NCBI GenBank assembly: GCA_038030265.1
Contig: CM075937.1
Coordinates: 32,406,198 to 32,470,197 of the forward strand
Source: Corythucha ciliata
Taxonomy: Eukaryota > Arthropoda > Insecta > Hemiptera > Tingidae
Length of the DNA: 64,000 nucleotides
Direction: 5' to 3'
Shown here: positions 45,731-55,806 of the stretch, one piece after another
Layout of the letters: the number at the start of each line of letters is the position of its first letter
Numbering within the stretch: the first letter of the stretch is position 1
Position numbers and translations under genes: made by a program
Notes under the pieces: generated by a model
Told to the model about the DNA's origin: nothing
The model's database searches: none
Seen by the model: only the letters and a program-made list of their open reading frames with translations

Positions 45731-48700
45731 GGCAGGTGGACTTGCAGGACCGCTCTGGAGTCGAGAAAATCGACGAAAACCAACCATAGATATCTCGGAA
45801 CGTTCATTTTACCTTCTTTAAATATTAGGCACTGGCTTGCCTACTAGGTCCGAGGTGCTTTTTGGTCGGGTCTGGCAGCATTCCGCATTTTGCTATTGTC
45901 TGGGAGACTTATAAGCCGCGTTTGGCTCAAGGTGAGCAATTTGAAAAAAAAAATGCTCAAAATCGTACGCAAGTAACGTTTAACCACTGGGCGATTTTTT
46001 CAAATGAAATATCCAACATTTTAAATTGAATTAAATTGTTTACTTCAGGGTTTTATGGCGCGGGCAATCCGAAATTCGTAATTTATTTTCGATCAGAAGA
46101 TTCCGATTCTCACCGTGTTTCCTGCGCTTTCCAGGGGCCACAGATATTTTCGTCCGAGCCTCAACTCAAGTGGATCTCGCTGGCCTTGTGATTTTTTTTT
46201 TTTTTTCGGGGTTGGGTGTTTTGGCCGGGACTGGCTGCATTCCACAATTTACTGAGGGACTCAATTGACCTACACTGTAGTGCACCTAAATCGCGGGCAA
46301 TTTTGGATCTTATGAGTCTAATTTTTATCTGCAGAATATTCTACAGGTGTGTATGTTTATTTACATATTCAAGATCATAAAAATCCACTAATAGCCACTT
46401 TTTCTTCAGTGATTGTACAAAACCTTGGTGTAGAAATACTACCTGGGCAACCCAATGCCATGGTCATTGTTAGAGCATTAAAACCCAACAGTTAAACAGC
46501 CAACCGTCATATTTTTTATTTGCTACTTTTAACTGATGCTTTTGAAATAAGCATTGAATGGGGAACATTATGGGTAATTTCATTATGATACTGTGGGTAA
46601 CAGGGGAATCTCCCGGCAGCCTGTGATCACACTGCCAACGAAAGAGCGAAATCAAGTATATGGGACGGGGTACACATGGAATCAGCTGGGCAGACTATAA
46701 CCTGGCAAAATGCCCAGTCTACCAAATTCGGGGTTTCCCCGACGCAACATTTCGCGTCCGAACACAACACGGCGTGTTTTGCTCGAATTAACTCTTTATC
46801 TTTCTGTCAGTCAATAGTGCACTTTTTTTCTCTTTTTTTCCCTCTCTCTCCTCTCACTCTCTCTCTTTCTTTTACAAAGTTACAGCACGATAGTGGTGCG
46901 GGGGTTTCCAAAAATAATTATATCCAGAAGTTGTAAACCGTAAATCAATGGCACTGACATGTTTACTGTTCAGTCCTAAAAACCTCTGCCATTCCCTGTT
47001 CATCTCCCTCCTTTCCTGATACCCATCACTGTCTTATTCGACCACCGGGTGTTATAAAGTGGACTCTATATTTAAACCTTTTTTTTTTTTTTTTTCATTA
47101 TGATTCAGCATGCTAAGATCACACACCTATCGGATTCTTTTTTCTATGAGGAGGGGGGGAATATCGGTCAATATTTTTAAATAAAAATAGACAACGTTCG
47201 TGTCCTTATTTCACATAATTATTTGTTATTTTCCCTCTCATTTCCTTTGCTTTTTTAATAATCGAGGTTTCCATATTTTTCCACCGAAAATTACGCCTAA
47301 TTACCAATCAAAGCTAATTTTCCCCTAATTTAAGACTAATAATTTCCTTACCTCAACAGCACTTCAGCATGAAGTGAACATGTTACAGCGTGATGGGCGG
47401 AGGGTTATAGACAAGGAGAAAGATAGATATGTCGTGCCAAAAACCCATTGTTACAACGGAGAATTATTTTTTCCGCGCAATTAGCCCTCCTAGTAACTGT
47501 CGAAATTGCTGTTTACGTCTTATAAAGAACAGAGGGAGGTACAGAGAATGGGAAAGAGCGAGAGAGTGATACGAAGACAATAAAGTCGGAAGTACGTATT
47601 ATACTAACGCAATTAAATATTTATATACGGCATACGCTCCGAGCCCATGTTCGGCCTGCAGGGACGTTGCAGAGTATCGACGTCGGTCGTATAGTTTTAT
47701 GTTGAATTAACCATCTGTATTTCAGGGAGCAGAACTTATTGTAAAATAGATCGCGTTGTCAGGTTGTTAGTAACGAATGATCCTCCTTCCCCACGTTACA
47801 CTATACCTATCGTATTTCCCACCATGTGTGATATCAAACTCAGGGCCTGGTTCCAATTTTTCCAAGCTTATTTATATGTATATACGGTTTTGATCAAAAC
47901 ATCCCTGTTTCTGTCTTTCCGTTTAGTACAGTGGTACATAACCGAACCATATTCCAAATTAGAAATTTAAAAATACAGGAAGTTGGATAAGTCCATGGCA
48001 TCACACATTGTGGTTTGCCATAGTAACGCCCTTCTTTTCCCCTTTAATTAACAAATAATTCGTGATAAGGCTTTTGGTAGCACGGTCTGGAGTATGGGGG
48101 ATTCTCATTTCTCTCTCTCGCTCATTCGTGTACGGACAATGCCCACGGGATAATCAAGGATATGAACAAAGTGTGAGCCCGTGGTGGAAGGGGCATAGGG
48201 TGGACAAGACGGTAGCTACAACTCGATGTGGTTGGTGTGGGTGCGAAGGGAAAAAGGGTCCCTGAAATGGATTAATACTTGTAACGCGATTATGAGAAAT
48301 GCCCCTTAGATTACTTCTTTTCCACCACATACGCTTCCCCTACACATAAGATGAGGAAAGCCTGTGTGTGAGGGCCTTTGGGCCCTTAAGATTAATTAAG
48401 ACTCGGACGATGAAGAAAAGAGGAGGCTGTTCTCAAATTTAATTAATTTTTCAGGGGCGAAAAGTTAATATTTTCTTCTTTCTTTTCGTATATAAGAGCT
48501 CTGAAATAAAAGTCCACAGAGAAAATAGTTCACTCTTACCCACCTCGACTAAAGCGCAAGTGATTGGACCTTTGCTGATGACGATAAAAGAAGCGTGGAT
48601 ATTTATTCTCTCTCGTGCTCGTTCCAAGCAAAGTTTGTACGTAAATGAAAGTTAGCCCATTTAATTAAAAATCAAAGAGAGTAATCAAAAAATTGAACAG

Positions 48701-49060
48701 AACAGAATTAGAATGAAGATTGCGCTGACTAAATTACTCCACTGCTGCACCTAAACCCCGAGAAATTCCACACCTGCATGACTCCTTGCATCCAGGTTCA
48801 GTCGTTGGACTAGGTAGTTCTCTATTGGTGATCGTCGGGTAAATTTTAAGCGTCAGACGCACCGTCCGAAAGCTTTGTATTATTGTCTGGGCTTATCGAT
48901 ACCGAGCGAGGCCAAAATGTTTAAGACAAGACCAAAATTTCCAAGACGAGACTACAATCTCGAGGTGTAATCCCAATTTGCCATACGAAAACACAATTTT
49001 CGAGTCAAGATAACGTGTTTAGCGGTCTCTCAAGTTAATCGCGTAGTTATCACAACTAGT
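45731..49060. other. Plain AT-rich sequence, no gene seen
   Basis: No supported gene or mobile element. CT-rich patch at about 46840-46870 and T run near 47081. An AATTAATTAATTTTT motif lies near 48440. Confidence 0.45.
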
Positions 49061-49155
49061 ACCCATGACCGGACATTTACTTCTGGGCGCCCCAGGCAAA
49101 AATTCCTTCGGCGCCCTTGTATGCAATAAAGATCCACAAACAACAAGACAGCAGA

Positions 49156-49179
49156 AGCAGAAGCATTAGCAGCAGCAGC

Positions 49180-49214
<35 letters not shown>

Positions 49215-49296
49215 AACAACAACAACTGCAAAAACAACAACAACTGCAAAAACAAAAACAACAACAACAACAACGACAAACACAACAATAACAACT
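49156..49296. repeat. CAA/CAG/ACA trinucleotide microsatellite
   Basis: A GCA stretch passes into (CAA)n, with the purest part at 49179-49213, and then interrupted AAC-rich repeats. The long Thr/Asn or Leu/Val frames across it on both strands are artefacts. Confidence 0.9.
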
Positions 49297-49344
49297 CGAG
49301 CTTGACCAAGTGGGCGATTTTCAGGGTTCATTGGACGACGATCA

Positions 49345-49928
49345 ATATTGATGTAAAATGCGGGTAAAATTGAGAAAAAGCGCTAATCCACGGCTAAAAG
49401 TAAAATAAATCGCCGATTCACGGCTGAAATTGAGAACACGTGCTAGTTCACGGCTGAAAATGAAATATTAACCCGCTGTGAAAATTAAGACGAAGCTATA
49501 ATTCGCAGCTAAAAAAAAAGGGTAATCCACGGCCAAAATTTGAGAAAACTCGCTTGTTCGCTGCTAAAATTGAGATGGGAACAAGGCTACTTTATGGCAA
49601 AAAATGGTGAAAAGGCGATCGTTCGCGGGTTTCGTGGAGGCAACTTCGTGGTTAAAATTGAGAAAAAGTAAAAAAAAAAAAACAAAAAAAAACGCTAATT
49701 CACGGCTGAAATTCTGAAAAAAGTGCTAATTGACGGTTCAATTGAAAAAACCTGGCTTCTGGAGGTAAATCCATCGCTATTTACGCTATAAACGCTAATT
49801 CATGGTTATTGTGAAAATATCGCATACTACCTGCTAAAATTGAGAAAAACGTCCATTCGCGATCTCTGGAGGCAAAATCGTGGCTAAAATTGAGAATATG
49901 TTTCGCGGTCGAAATTAAGAAAAAACAT
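49345..49928. repeat. Family 1 array, reverse orientation
   Basis: About eighteen units of GCTAAAATTGAGAAAAAG with CGCTAATTCACGG. Two units contain the GTGGAGGCAACTTCGTGG-type module (near 49640) or a weaker form (near 49868), the complement of the special unit in the plus-oriented arrays. The SINE at 49.93 kb is inserted at the right edge. Confidence 0.65.
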
Positions 49929-50209
49929 TTTTTTTTGTGGCGCCCGGTTTTGAACCCGGCAGGCGCCCAAGCCTCCTTTGGGCTCCTACGCCATACCCAG
50001 ATCTAACTGTGCACTTCACACCCGTACTACGCGGGCGTTTCGGTCGGTGCGCGGTTTGTTGAACGCACATCGCCGGGAACGCCCACACGAAGTCGAGTGT
50101 GCCGTGTCACAGCTCGCCGCAGCCTATGCAATGGGCAATGGCTGGATTCGAACCCAGGCCCACTGGGTTGTGAAGCAAGCACTGTATCCATTACACCATC
50201 GAGGCGCAC
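49929..50209 (-). mobile_element. tRNA-derived SINE, copy 1
   Basis: Read on the minus strand: a tRNA-like head with an A box (TGGTGTAATGG) and a perfect B box (GGTTCGAATCC), a body of about 130 bases, then a tail with TGGGTATGGCGTAGGAGCCC, a GGTTCAAAACC hairpin and a terminal A run (seen as T at 49929-49937). The middle is nearly identical to copy 2. No certain TSD was found. It would be transcribed by RNA polymerase III from its internal boxes. Confidence 0.85.
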
Positions 50210-50334
50210 TGTATTACTGTTGTGTTGAGTTAAAACTCTCATTCTTTATTTCGATGCTGTTCGTGCTACAGTCACGTTGTGTCCTCACTGACCCTATCTT
50301 TCATTCTCATCGACCGTATACTTGAAAACGTTGA

Positions 50335-50535
50335 AGCTCTACTGTGGTAGGAGCTTTACTTTGGTTAGTGCCTTTTGTGGTAGGAACTTCGATGTGGTTA
50401 GAACTATACTGAGGTCTGGATCTCTGCTGTGGTTTGGGGCTTCGCTGTGCTTCGGAGCTTTGCTGTGATCTGTGGTTTAGACTGTGCTTGGAGATTTTTG
50501 TGGTTGAAGCACTGCTTGGGTTAGACATTTGCTGT
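50335..50535. repeat. 17-bp minisatellite, reverse orientation
   Basis: Loose units of TGCTGTGGTTTGGAGCT, the complement of the unit at 19.9 kb. It continues at 50745-50850 after a ~205-base GC-richer interruption. Confidence 0.65.
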
Positions 50536-50540
50536 GGTTA

Positions 50541-50744
50541 CGTGTGGTGAATACGCCCACCCAGACGCGAGTGCTGTCGGCTTGGCCAGCCGGCAGTAGC
50601 TAATGGGTGGGGCGGTCAGTTATCCGGTCTTGCACGAGTCGGGCCATCCCTATCATGCGGTAAAAACCAATCCTGACAGCTAGCTCACTCCGAGCCTTCT
50701 CGCAATGGGAATGGGTCAACCCTGACCTTTATCATTAGTCCACG
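50541..50744. other. GC-richer block interrupting the minisatellite
   Basis: The block separates two stretches of the same 17-bp minisatellite, so it is probably an insertion. It contains the inverted repeat CGGCT-TGGCC-AGCCG. No TSD or known family recognised. Confidence 0.4.
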
Positions 50745-50850
50745 GGGCACTTTGTTGTGGTTTGGAGCTATGTTGGGGTTAGGAGCGTTGTTGTGTGGCT
50801 TGATCTGCTTATGGTTGGAGTTTGACTGTGTTTGAAGCAATCATGGCTGT
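50745..50850. repeat. 17-bp minisatellite, reverse orientation, second part
   Basis: Further diverged units (TTGTTGTGGTTTGGAGC and variants) of the repeat at 50.3-50.5 kb. Confidence 0.55.
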
Positions 50851-51150
50851 GATTGGGTTTTTTTTTGCTTTGAAATGTTTGGCACAATTGAGAGATACTA
50901 AAACAACGTGGTGAGTGGGGGTCTGTGAAAGGGCCCAATTGAGTTCCATCCCCGGGCGACGGGCCCAAATATTCTCTTCACGTCCTACACATACGAACAC
51001 GTTTTAACGTAGGTATTTACATAAATAGACATATTACATACGATTAGTACAGTAAAATATGGTGAAGAAGGTTGCAATAGTAAGGGTAGATTTTTTTTTA
51101 TTCGTGTTGCTGTAGAGGTTGTGTTTGGACTTACTCAAGGCCTGTGCACA

Positions 51151-52198
51151 ATTTACGGGAACAGAACGGGAACGCTTCCCTAGTTCGGTAACCCGAACTA
51201 GGCAAGTGCCTTGTTTCTCACGTTCGGTGATATTCAGCATTAGCTCGCCGGTGTTTAGCATTGAAGTTCGGTAAACACCCACCGAAATTCAGCGAGGGTG
51301 GAATGAGTCAGTAGAAAGAGGAACCTGTGTTTCACAGTGAAGGTCAAACAAGGAGAAGCATGGCTCTATAAACTATAGTACACTTTTTAAAAAGCTTTTA
51401 TTATCCTTTATATCAATAATTGGGAATAAAATACATAGCATAATGTACAAGTAAAAGGGAATAAATTACATAATCTGAAAACTAGGCTCACAATAACACG
51501 CATTCAATCATGCAGGATCACTACTATAATATTCTTGAAATAAGTTCATCCGTCGTGATAGTCAGGAAGCGCCGTAAAACTCGATAAAAATTAATTACAT
51601 TGAACTACACCAATCTAAATAATAATTTTAGTACTTGCCAATAACCGATACTTTCTTACGGTCACTCAACACACACAATCACCACACTGAACACTGAACT
51701 CGTGCTCTCCTCTGCCCAACTCAGTTAGAACTAGAAGCTTCATTCCTTCGTCTCGTCTCGCTCGCTTGGCGTGGTTACTCGGTGGATAGCCAACCACGAT
51801 CGGCTACTTGTCGTTGGCAGAAGTGACCCGTTCCCTTAGACATGAGATTTGTCACTGAGCATCGGTAATTTGCGTCCAACGTTCAGTAAAACAACTACCG
51901 AAATAATGTCACCGATCTTCAGTATATTTTATTCGGCGTGTCATCGAATTTTAAGCCACCGAAGAAATAGTTCAGTGGAGAAGTAATTTCTTCTGCGGTG
52001 AATGTTCACCTACGTTCGGCTATACGACCGCAGAACGCTCAACCGCAGATCCATCGGCGGTAATTTTACAATATGGCTGCCTTCTTCGGTGAAGATTAAG
52101 CACCGAAAAAAGAGAATTCTCCACTGAACGAATTTTTCGGTGGAGAGTGAGCTGTTCGGTGGTGTATTTTTTCAATTTACGGGAACAGAACGGGAAGC
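51151..52198. mobile_element. ~1 kb possible insertion between 24-bp direct repeats
   Basis: CAATTTACGGGAACAGAACG followed by GGAA occurs near 51150-51173 and again near 52173-52196, bounding about 1 kb. Both edge regions are full of TTCGGTG/CACCGAA phrases and small hairpins; CTAGTTCGG-TAAC-CCGAACTAG at 51180-51201 is perfect. The core (about 51340-51800) differs in style. On the minus strand it looks like a transcribed LTR-type region, with GGATAATAAAAGC as a possible poly-A signal, but TG/CA ends with a short TSD could not be placed. No coding frame. Confidence 0.4.
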
Positions 52199-52741
52199 TT
52201 TCCGTTACGGGACCGGGTACGGGAAAGGAGAGTCGATTGATTCACAATTGATGCGTACGCGAAAATATTCGGCTTTTCGTAATGAAAAATCAGCTGAAAT
52301 AAATATTCGAGTGTGGCAAAATTCAACTTTTACTTTTCCCTCCGGTACTTCTTGCCTCCCGACCAATTGGGAAAGGACTCGGCAGGTTACGATCGAGTTG
52401 GCATTGCATTGTTTTCTATTCCTGGTTGCCCCGTTCATGTAAGTTCTACATTGGAAGCTTGCTGCAAATCGGTTTTTTTTTTCAATAACTCAGTCTTGAT
52501 GGCTTTGTAGGCATCAAAATTACGTAAAATGGAACTTAAGTGACTACGCTGGGGGATTATCGAAGGAAGGATCGCCGCTATCTAAAAAAAAAAAAAAAAT
52601 GAAAATAAATCGGTGCCGGTCCTTGCTCGTGAGTATCCTATCGCTCAACATTTGACATCTTGTCATCAATAAAAATCGGGCAACTTATTTCAATCGTAGT
52701 GTCCTTTCTAGTACAAAGGTTCATTAGTGGAAATTCTACAG

Positions 52742-53399
52742 ACGCCCGTCATTTCCCGGCGATGTCGAGCTTGGGTAATGTAAATTACCTCGTTGACGTA
52801 GTGAGTGCATTCACACAAGAGGAACTTCGCGATTTGAAATCACTTAAACCGCAACACGTCGACAGAAGTGGCTTAGTTAGTTTTTTTTTTGTTGTCGGGG
52901 GCGCCGGGCTTTGAACCCGGCAGGCGCCTAAGCCTCACTTGGGCTCCTACGCCATACCCAGATCTAACTGTGCACTTCACACCCGTACTACGCGGGCGTT
53001 TCGGTCGGTGCGCGGTTTGTTGAACGCACATCGCCGGGAACGCCCACACGAAGTCGGGTGTGCCGTGTCACAGCTCGCCGCAGCCTTATAGTGTAATGGG
53101 CAATGGCTGGATTCGAACCCAGGCCCGCTTGGTTGTGAAGCGAGCATTGTATCCATTACAACATCGAGGCGCGCTGGCTTAGTTAGTACTTCGGGAGTTC
53201 GGAATGCCGGAGACAAGGGCTTTGTGATGACAAGAGTGAGTTTTCCGTTGTTATTCAAGAAAAAAGGCCAGTTCACAATTTATTGTCTGTACAGGAACGT
53301 AAATGCGAATGGGTGACAGTAGTCGGACCAGAGCAATCGTTTCATTTCAAACCCTTTCACGTTGCCATCCCGTCAATTTTGAAGTGGCTTAACTTTTAA
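52742..53399 (+). pseudogene. Possible two-exon gene broken by SINE copy 2
   Basis: An acceptor (TTCTACAG, AG at 52740-52741) precedes an ATG at 52762. From there a frame runs MSSLGNVNYLVDVVSAFTQE and on to DRSGLVS, where the SINE enters. If the SINE and one TSD copy (306 bases) are ignored, the same frame continues through TSGVRNAGDKGFVMTR to a GTGAGT donor at 53236. A 59-base intron ends TGTACAG at 53294. The next exon is open in the matching phase (ERKCEWVTVVGPEQSFHFKP and on) to TAA at 53397-53399. The total is 90 codons (56 + 34). A GTGAGT at 52629 upstream could be the donor of a 113-base 5' intron. The product matches no family I know. With the SINE present the frame stops at about 52912. 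Confidence 0.4.
52869..53187 (-). mobile_element. tRNA-derived SINE, copy 2, with 13-bp TSD
   Basis: TGGCTTAGTTAGT occurs at 52869-52881 and 53175-53187, a clear TSD; the SINE body is 52882-53174. On the minus strand it has the A box (TGTTGTAATGG), a perfect B box (GGTTCGAATCC), an anticodon-arm-like hairpin CGCTT-CACAACC-AAGCG, the shared body, the TGGGTATGGCGTAGGAGCCC tail and a terminal A run. The body is almost base-for-base the same as copy 1 over about 140 bases, so the family moved recently. Tail identity with the LINE end at 1.0 kb suggests mobilisation by that LINE lineage. Confidence 0.92.
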
Positions 53400-53410
53400 C
53401 TAGTGCGTTA

Positions 53411-53580
53411 GGCTCGTTTCACATATACGAGGTTTATCGCGGCGCGGTTTTGGCTGCCGCGTATTGACCACGTACACCTTTACACACGTGCGGTACATAT
53501 TACTTGGTTCGATGAGAAAACGGCATTCACGCGGATTACATGCGGGGGCCTCGTGAAACCGTGTTTGTGTGAAAAGAGCG
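53411..53580. mobile_element. Possible MITE of ~170 bp
   Basis: The left end GGCTCGTTTCACATATACGA resembles the complement of the right end (GCTCTTTTCACACAAACACGG). The inside is GC-rich with CGCGGCGCGG and CACGTGCGG-like phrases. The match is imperfect and no TSD is certain. Confidence 0.4.
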
Positions 53581-54990
53581 TTGGGAAATGCTTAACGTAG
53601 AATGTCCACGTGCTCCTTTTATAGTGCTGAAGAAGATTACCTCACCCTGATGCTTGGAAAAGAATCTGAAGAAGGATACACGGTCCTTAGCCCTCGAGTA
53701 GCGCCCCACCAAACGCGTAGTTCATCGCCATTTCGTTCTTTTTGGATCGGTCGAATAAACGCCATTTGTGTATTATAGAATAAAAATACCACGTTTTGAT
53801 GATTCTCTAGTCAAAATTCATTTTCCAAGTAACATAGGAACAAGACTTCTTGGCCGAGCGATGTGGGGAATACACATTCTGTTCTGCCTCAGTGACTGAA
53901 ACCCGGAAGAAACTATCACCGTCTGTGGATCAATTGCTTACAATAGACCTAAATTTCAGCTCATAAAACATAAAACAACTTTTGGAATGTTAAAATTAAG
54001 AAAATATAAATAAGTCACTCAATACTGTAATAAATTTGGGGTAACCAGGAAAGGTAATATAACCCAACTCTTATCTCGTGCCCCTTTCCGATTCGTTACA
54101 TAAGGTAGGTTCGCTTTTTTTGTGGTTATCCCGACTCATAACAAACCCCCATCTACCCCCACTCATAGTAAGAATGATAGCGGAACGGGGAAGGGTTGTA
54201 CACAAATTCTTACGTTGGAAGTGCATTTAATATTTATTTATTTCATAAATTATTTGGTAACACTTCGTTGCAAGGGAATCAATCACAGAGCAATCATTTG
54301 CGTATATAAAGGCTTCACACCACAGGTTTCTATCCGGGTGATAGGATTCCAACACTTCGGAGGTGAAAAATGCAGGGAAACCAGAAGTATTTTCAAGGTC
54401 CGAATATTATGGCTGAGAAGACGTTTATTCTTCATTAATATGTCTGATTAGCACTAATTGTCGTTAAAGGTCTCCCCACACATTTCCGTGTTCTCACCGC
54501 GCTGATGAGCCCGCACCGACACTCGGCCGTGTGTCGGTGAAATGAAAACAACTGAATTAACATGTGATAGCCTACACATGTCCGAGCTCATTCTCCGAGT
54601 GGTTTTTTTCTTCTTCTTCTTCTTTTTTTTCTTCTTTTTTTCTTCTTTCTTTTCCCAGTACCAAGGTGCATTTATTTATAAAGTGTCAATATATCTGTAC
54701 CTTTAAATACTGAAATCTAGACTCAGGGAAACGCGCCGCCTTTTCATCATCGTGGAGGAAAGGGTTTGAATCTGATTCCGAAATGAACAGCTGCTGAATG
54801 TGTAGGCTAGGGGGAAAAACGTACCGGCAGCAGGGGGCAGAGAAAAGTGCATTCGTCTTCGAAGGAAATCCCAGTCCATTGTTGTTATGAACTTCCCCTC
54901 CAGCACCAATAATAGTGTTGTCAACGAAACTTTTTTTTCATATTCAATTTAAATATTCTGTGAGAACTTGAGACGTTTGACTGTTGAATA
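53581..54990. other. No gene seen
   Basis: Plain sequence. CACCGACAC and GTGTCGGTG form a perfect 9-bp hairpin near 54513-54540, close to a CTGATGAG. A CTTCTT-rich tract lies at about 54608-54652. Confidence 0.4.
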
Positions 54991-54999
54991 TACAGAGTG

Positions 55000-55160
55000 C
55001 GGCAGACAAAGGTGGCAAAATACTTCGAGAACGTATTTAAAATACAAAATACTTCTAAAAACGTATTCAAAATACCTTTATACAAGTATTTGAAATACAA
55101 ACACAAAATAGGTATTCAAAATACATTTTTCTCAAATACAATTTTAAATACATTTTCGAA
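55000..55160. repeat. GTATTT/AAATAC palindromic repeat cluster
   Basis: Repeated GTATTTNAAATAC and GTATTCAAAATAC units, each nearly palindromic, follow one another at about 15-25 base spacing. Similar clusters form sub-terminal regions of some animal DNA transposons; here no transposon end is identifiable. Confidence 0.6.
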
Positions 55161-55179
55161 TCATTATCTGGAAGGTGAT

Positions 55180-55346
55180 TTCAGAAAGTTTCCTCGGCAC
55201 CTTTCCCAGTCCCTCTCGCCTAAACTTCACCCTAAATTCTGGCTCTGTTTCTTCGCCAATCTTTGATTTCAAAGCCTCAGTATAGTTGTCAGGAAATTGC
55301 ATAATGTGGAGGAAGCTTGCTTGTTCAAATTTCAATCCTGAATTAA
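55180..55346 (-). CDS. Uncharacterised exon-like fragment
   Basis: On the minus strand a possible acceptor (GGTTAATTCAG) is followed by an open frame starting LKFEQASFLHIMQFPDNYTE and rich in charged residues (KIGEETEPEFRVKFRREGLG). The composition is more protein-like than its surroundings. No donor of good quality was found, and it abuts the GTATTT cluster, so a transposon-derived fragment is as likely as a host exon. No family recognised. Confidence 0.25.
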
Positions 55347-55806
55347 CCACAAAACACAAATTGAGTTCAAATTTGTTATAGAGTTTTCAGTGATGTAATC
55401 TGAAGAAGTACAATTTTCAAGCGCAGTAATAAATAATTAAATTAATAGATTACTCATGTATTAGTCACAGACGATTTTTCCGTATTCGTGACATGAAATT
55501 GAAAATTGATGTCCTATTTCCAGCCATGTGCCCCACGGGTGGGTTTTGATATTAATTTAATTAATTATCACGCCGTGTTCAACAAAAGTAGTAAGAATCG
55601 AAGACGTGCACTTCCATGTATACGGAGCTAAAATCTACCGGTAAACAGTAACATAGGAGTACCTCTTACATGTAACACAATCTCACCTGATGGGATCCCG
55701 TGCTTAAACGAACACAAGTTCATTTAAGAGTAGAGTAAGTACCTTGGCAAAAAATTAAATCAAAGCATCCACTCCAGTTTATATTTCACCCCTCTTTAAT
55801 TTTTAA

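Noticed and set aside
49077..49331. Long Leu/Val and Thr/Asn open frames on both strands
   Set aside because: They are translations of a CAA/GCA microsatellite.
49970..53175. tRNA genes at the SINE heads
   Set aside because: A and B boxes are present, but the acceptor stems do not pair and both copies continue into a SINE body with a poly-A tail.
54517..54540. Another CTGATGAG near a hairpin and GAAA
   Set aside because: The hairpin leaves six unpaired bases on one side of the core and there is no repeated unit. It does not fit a hammerhead helix II.
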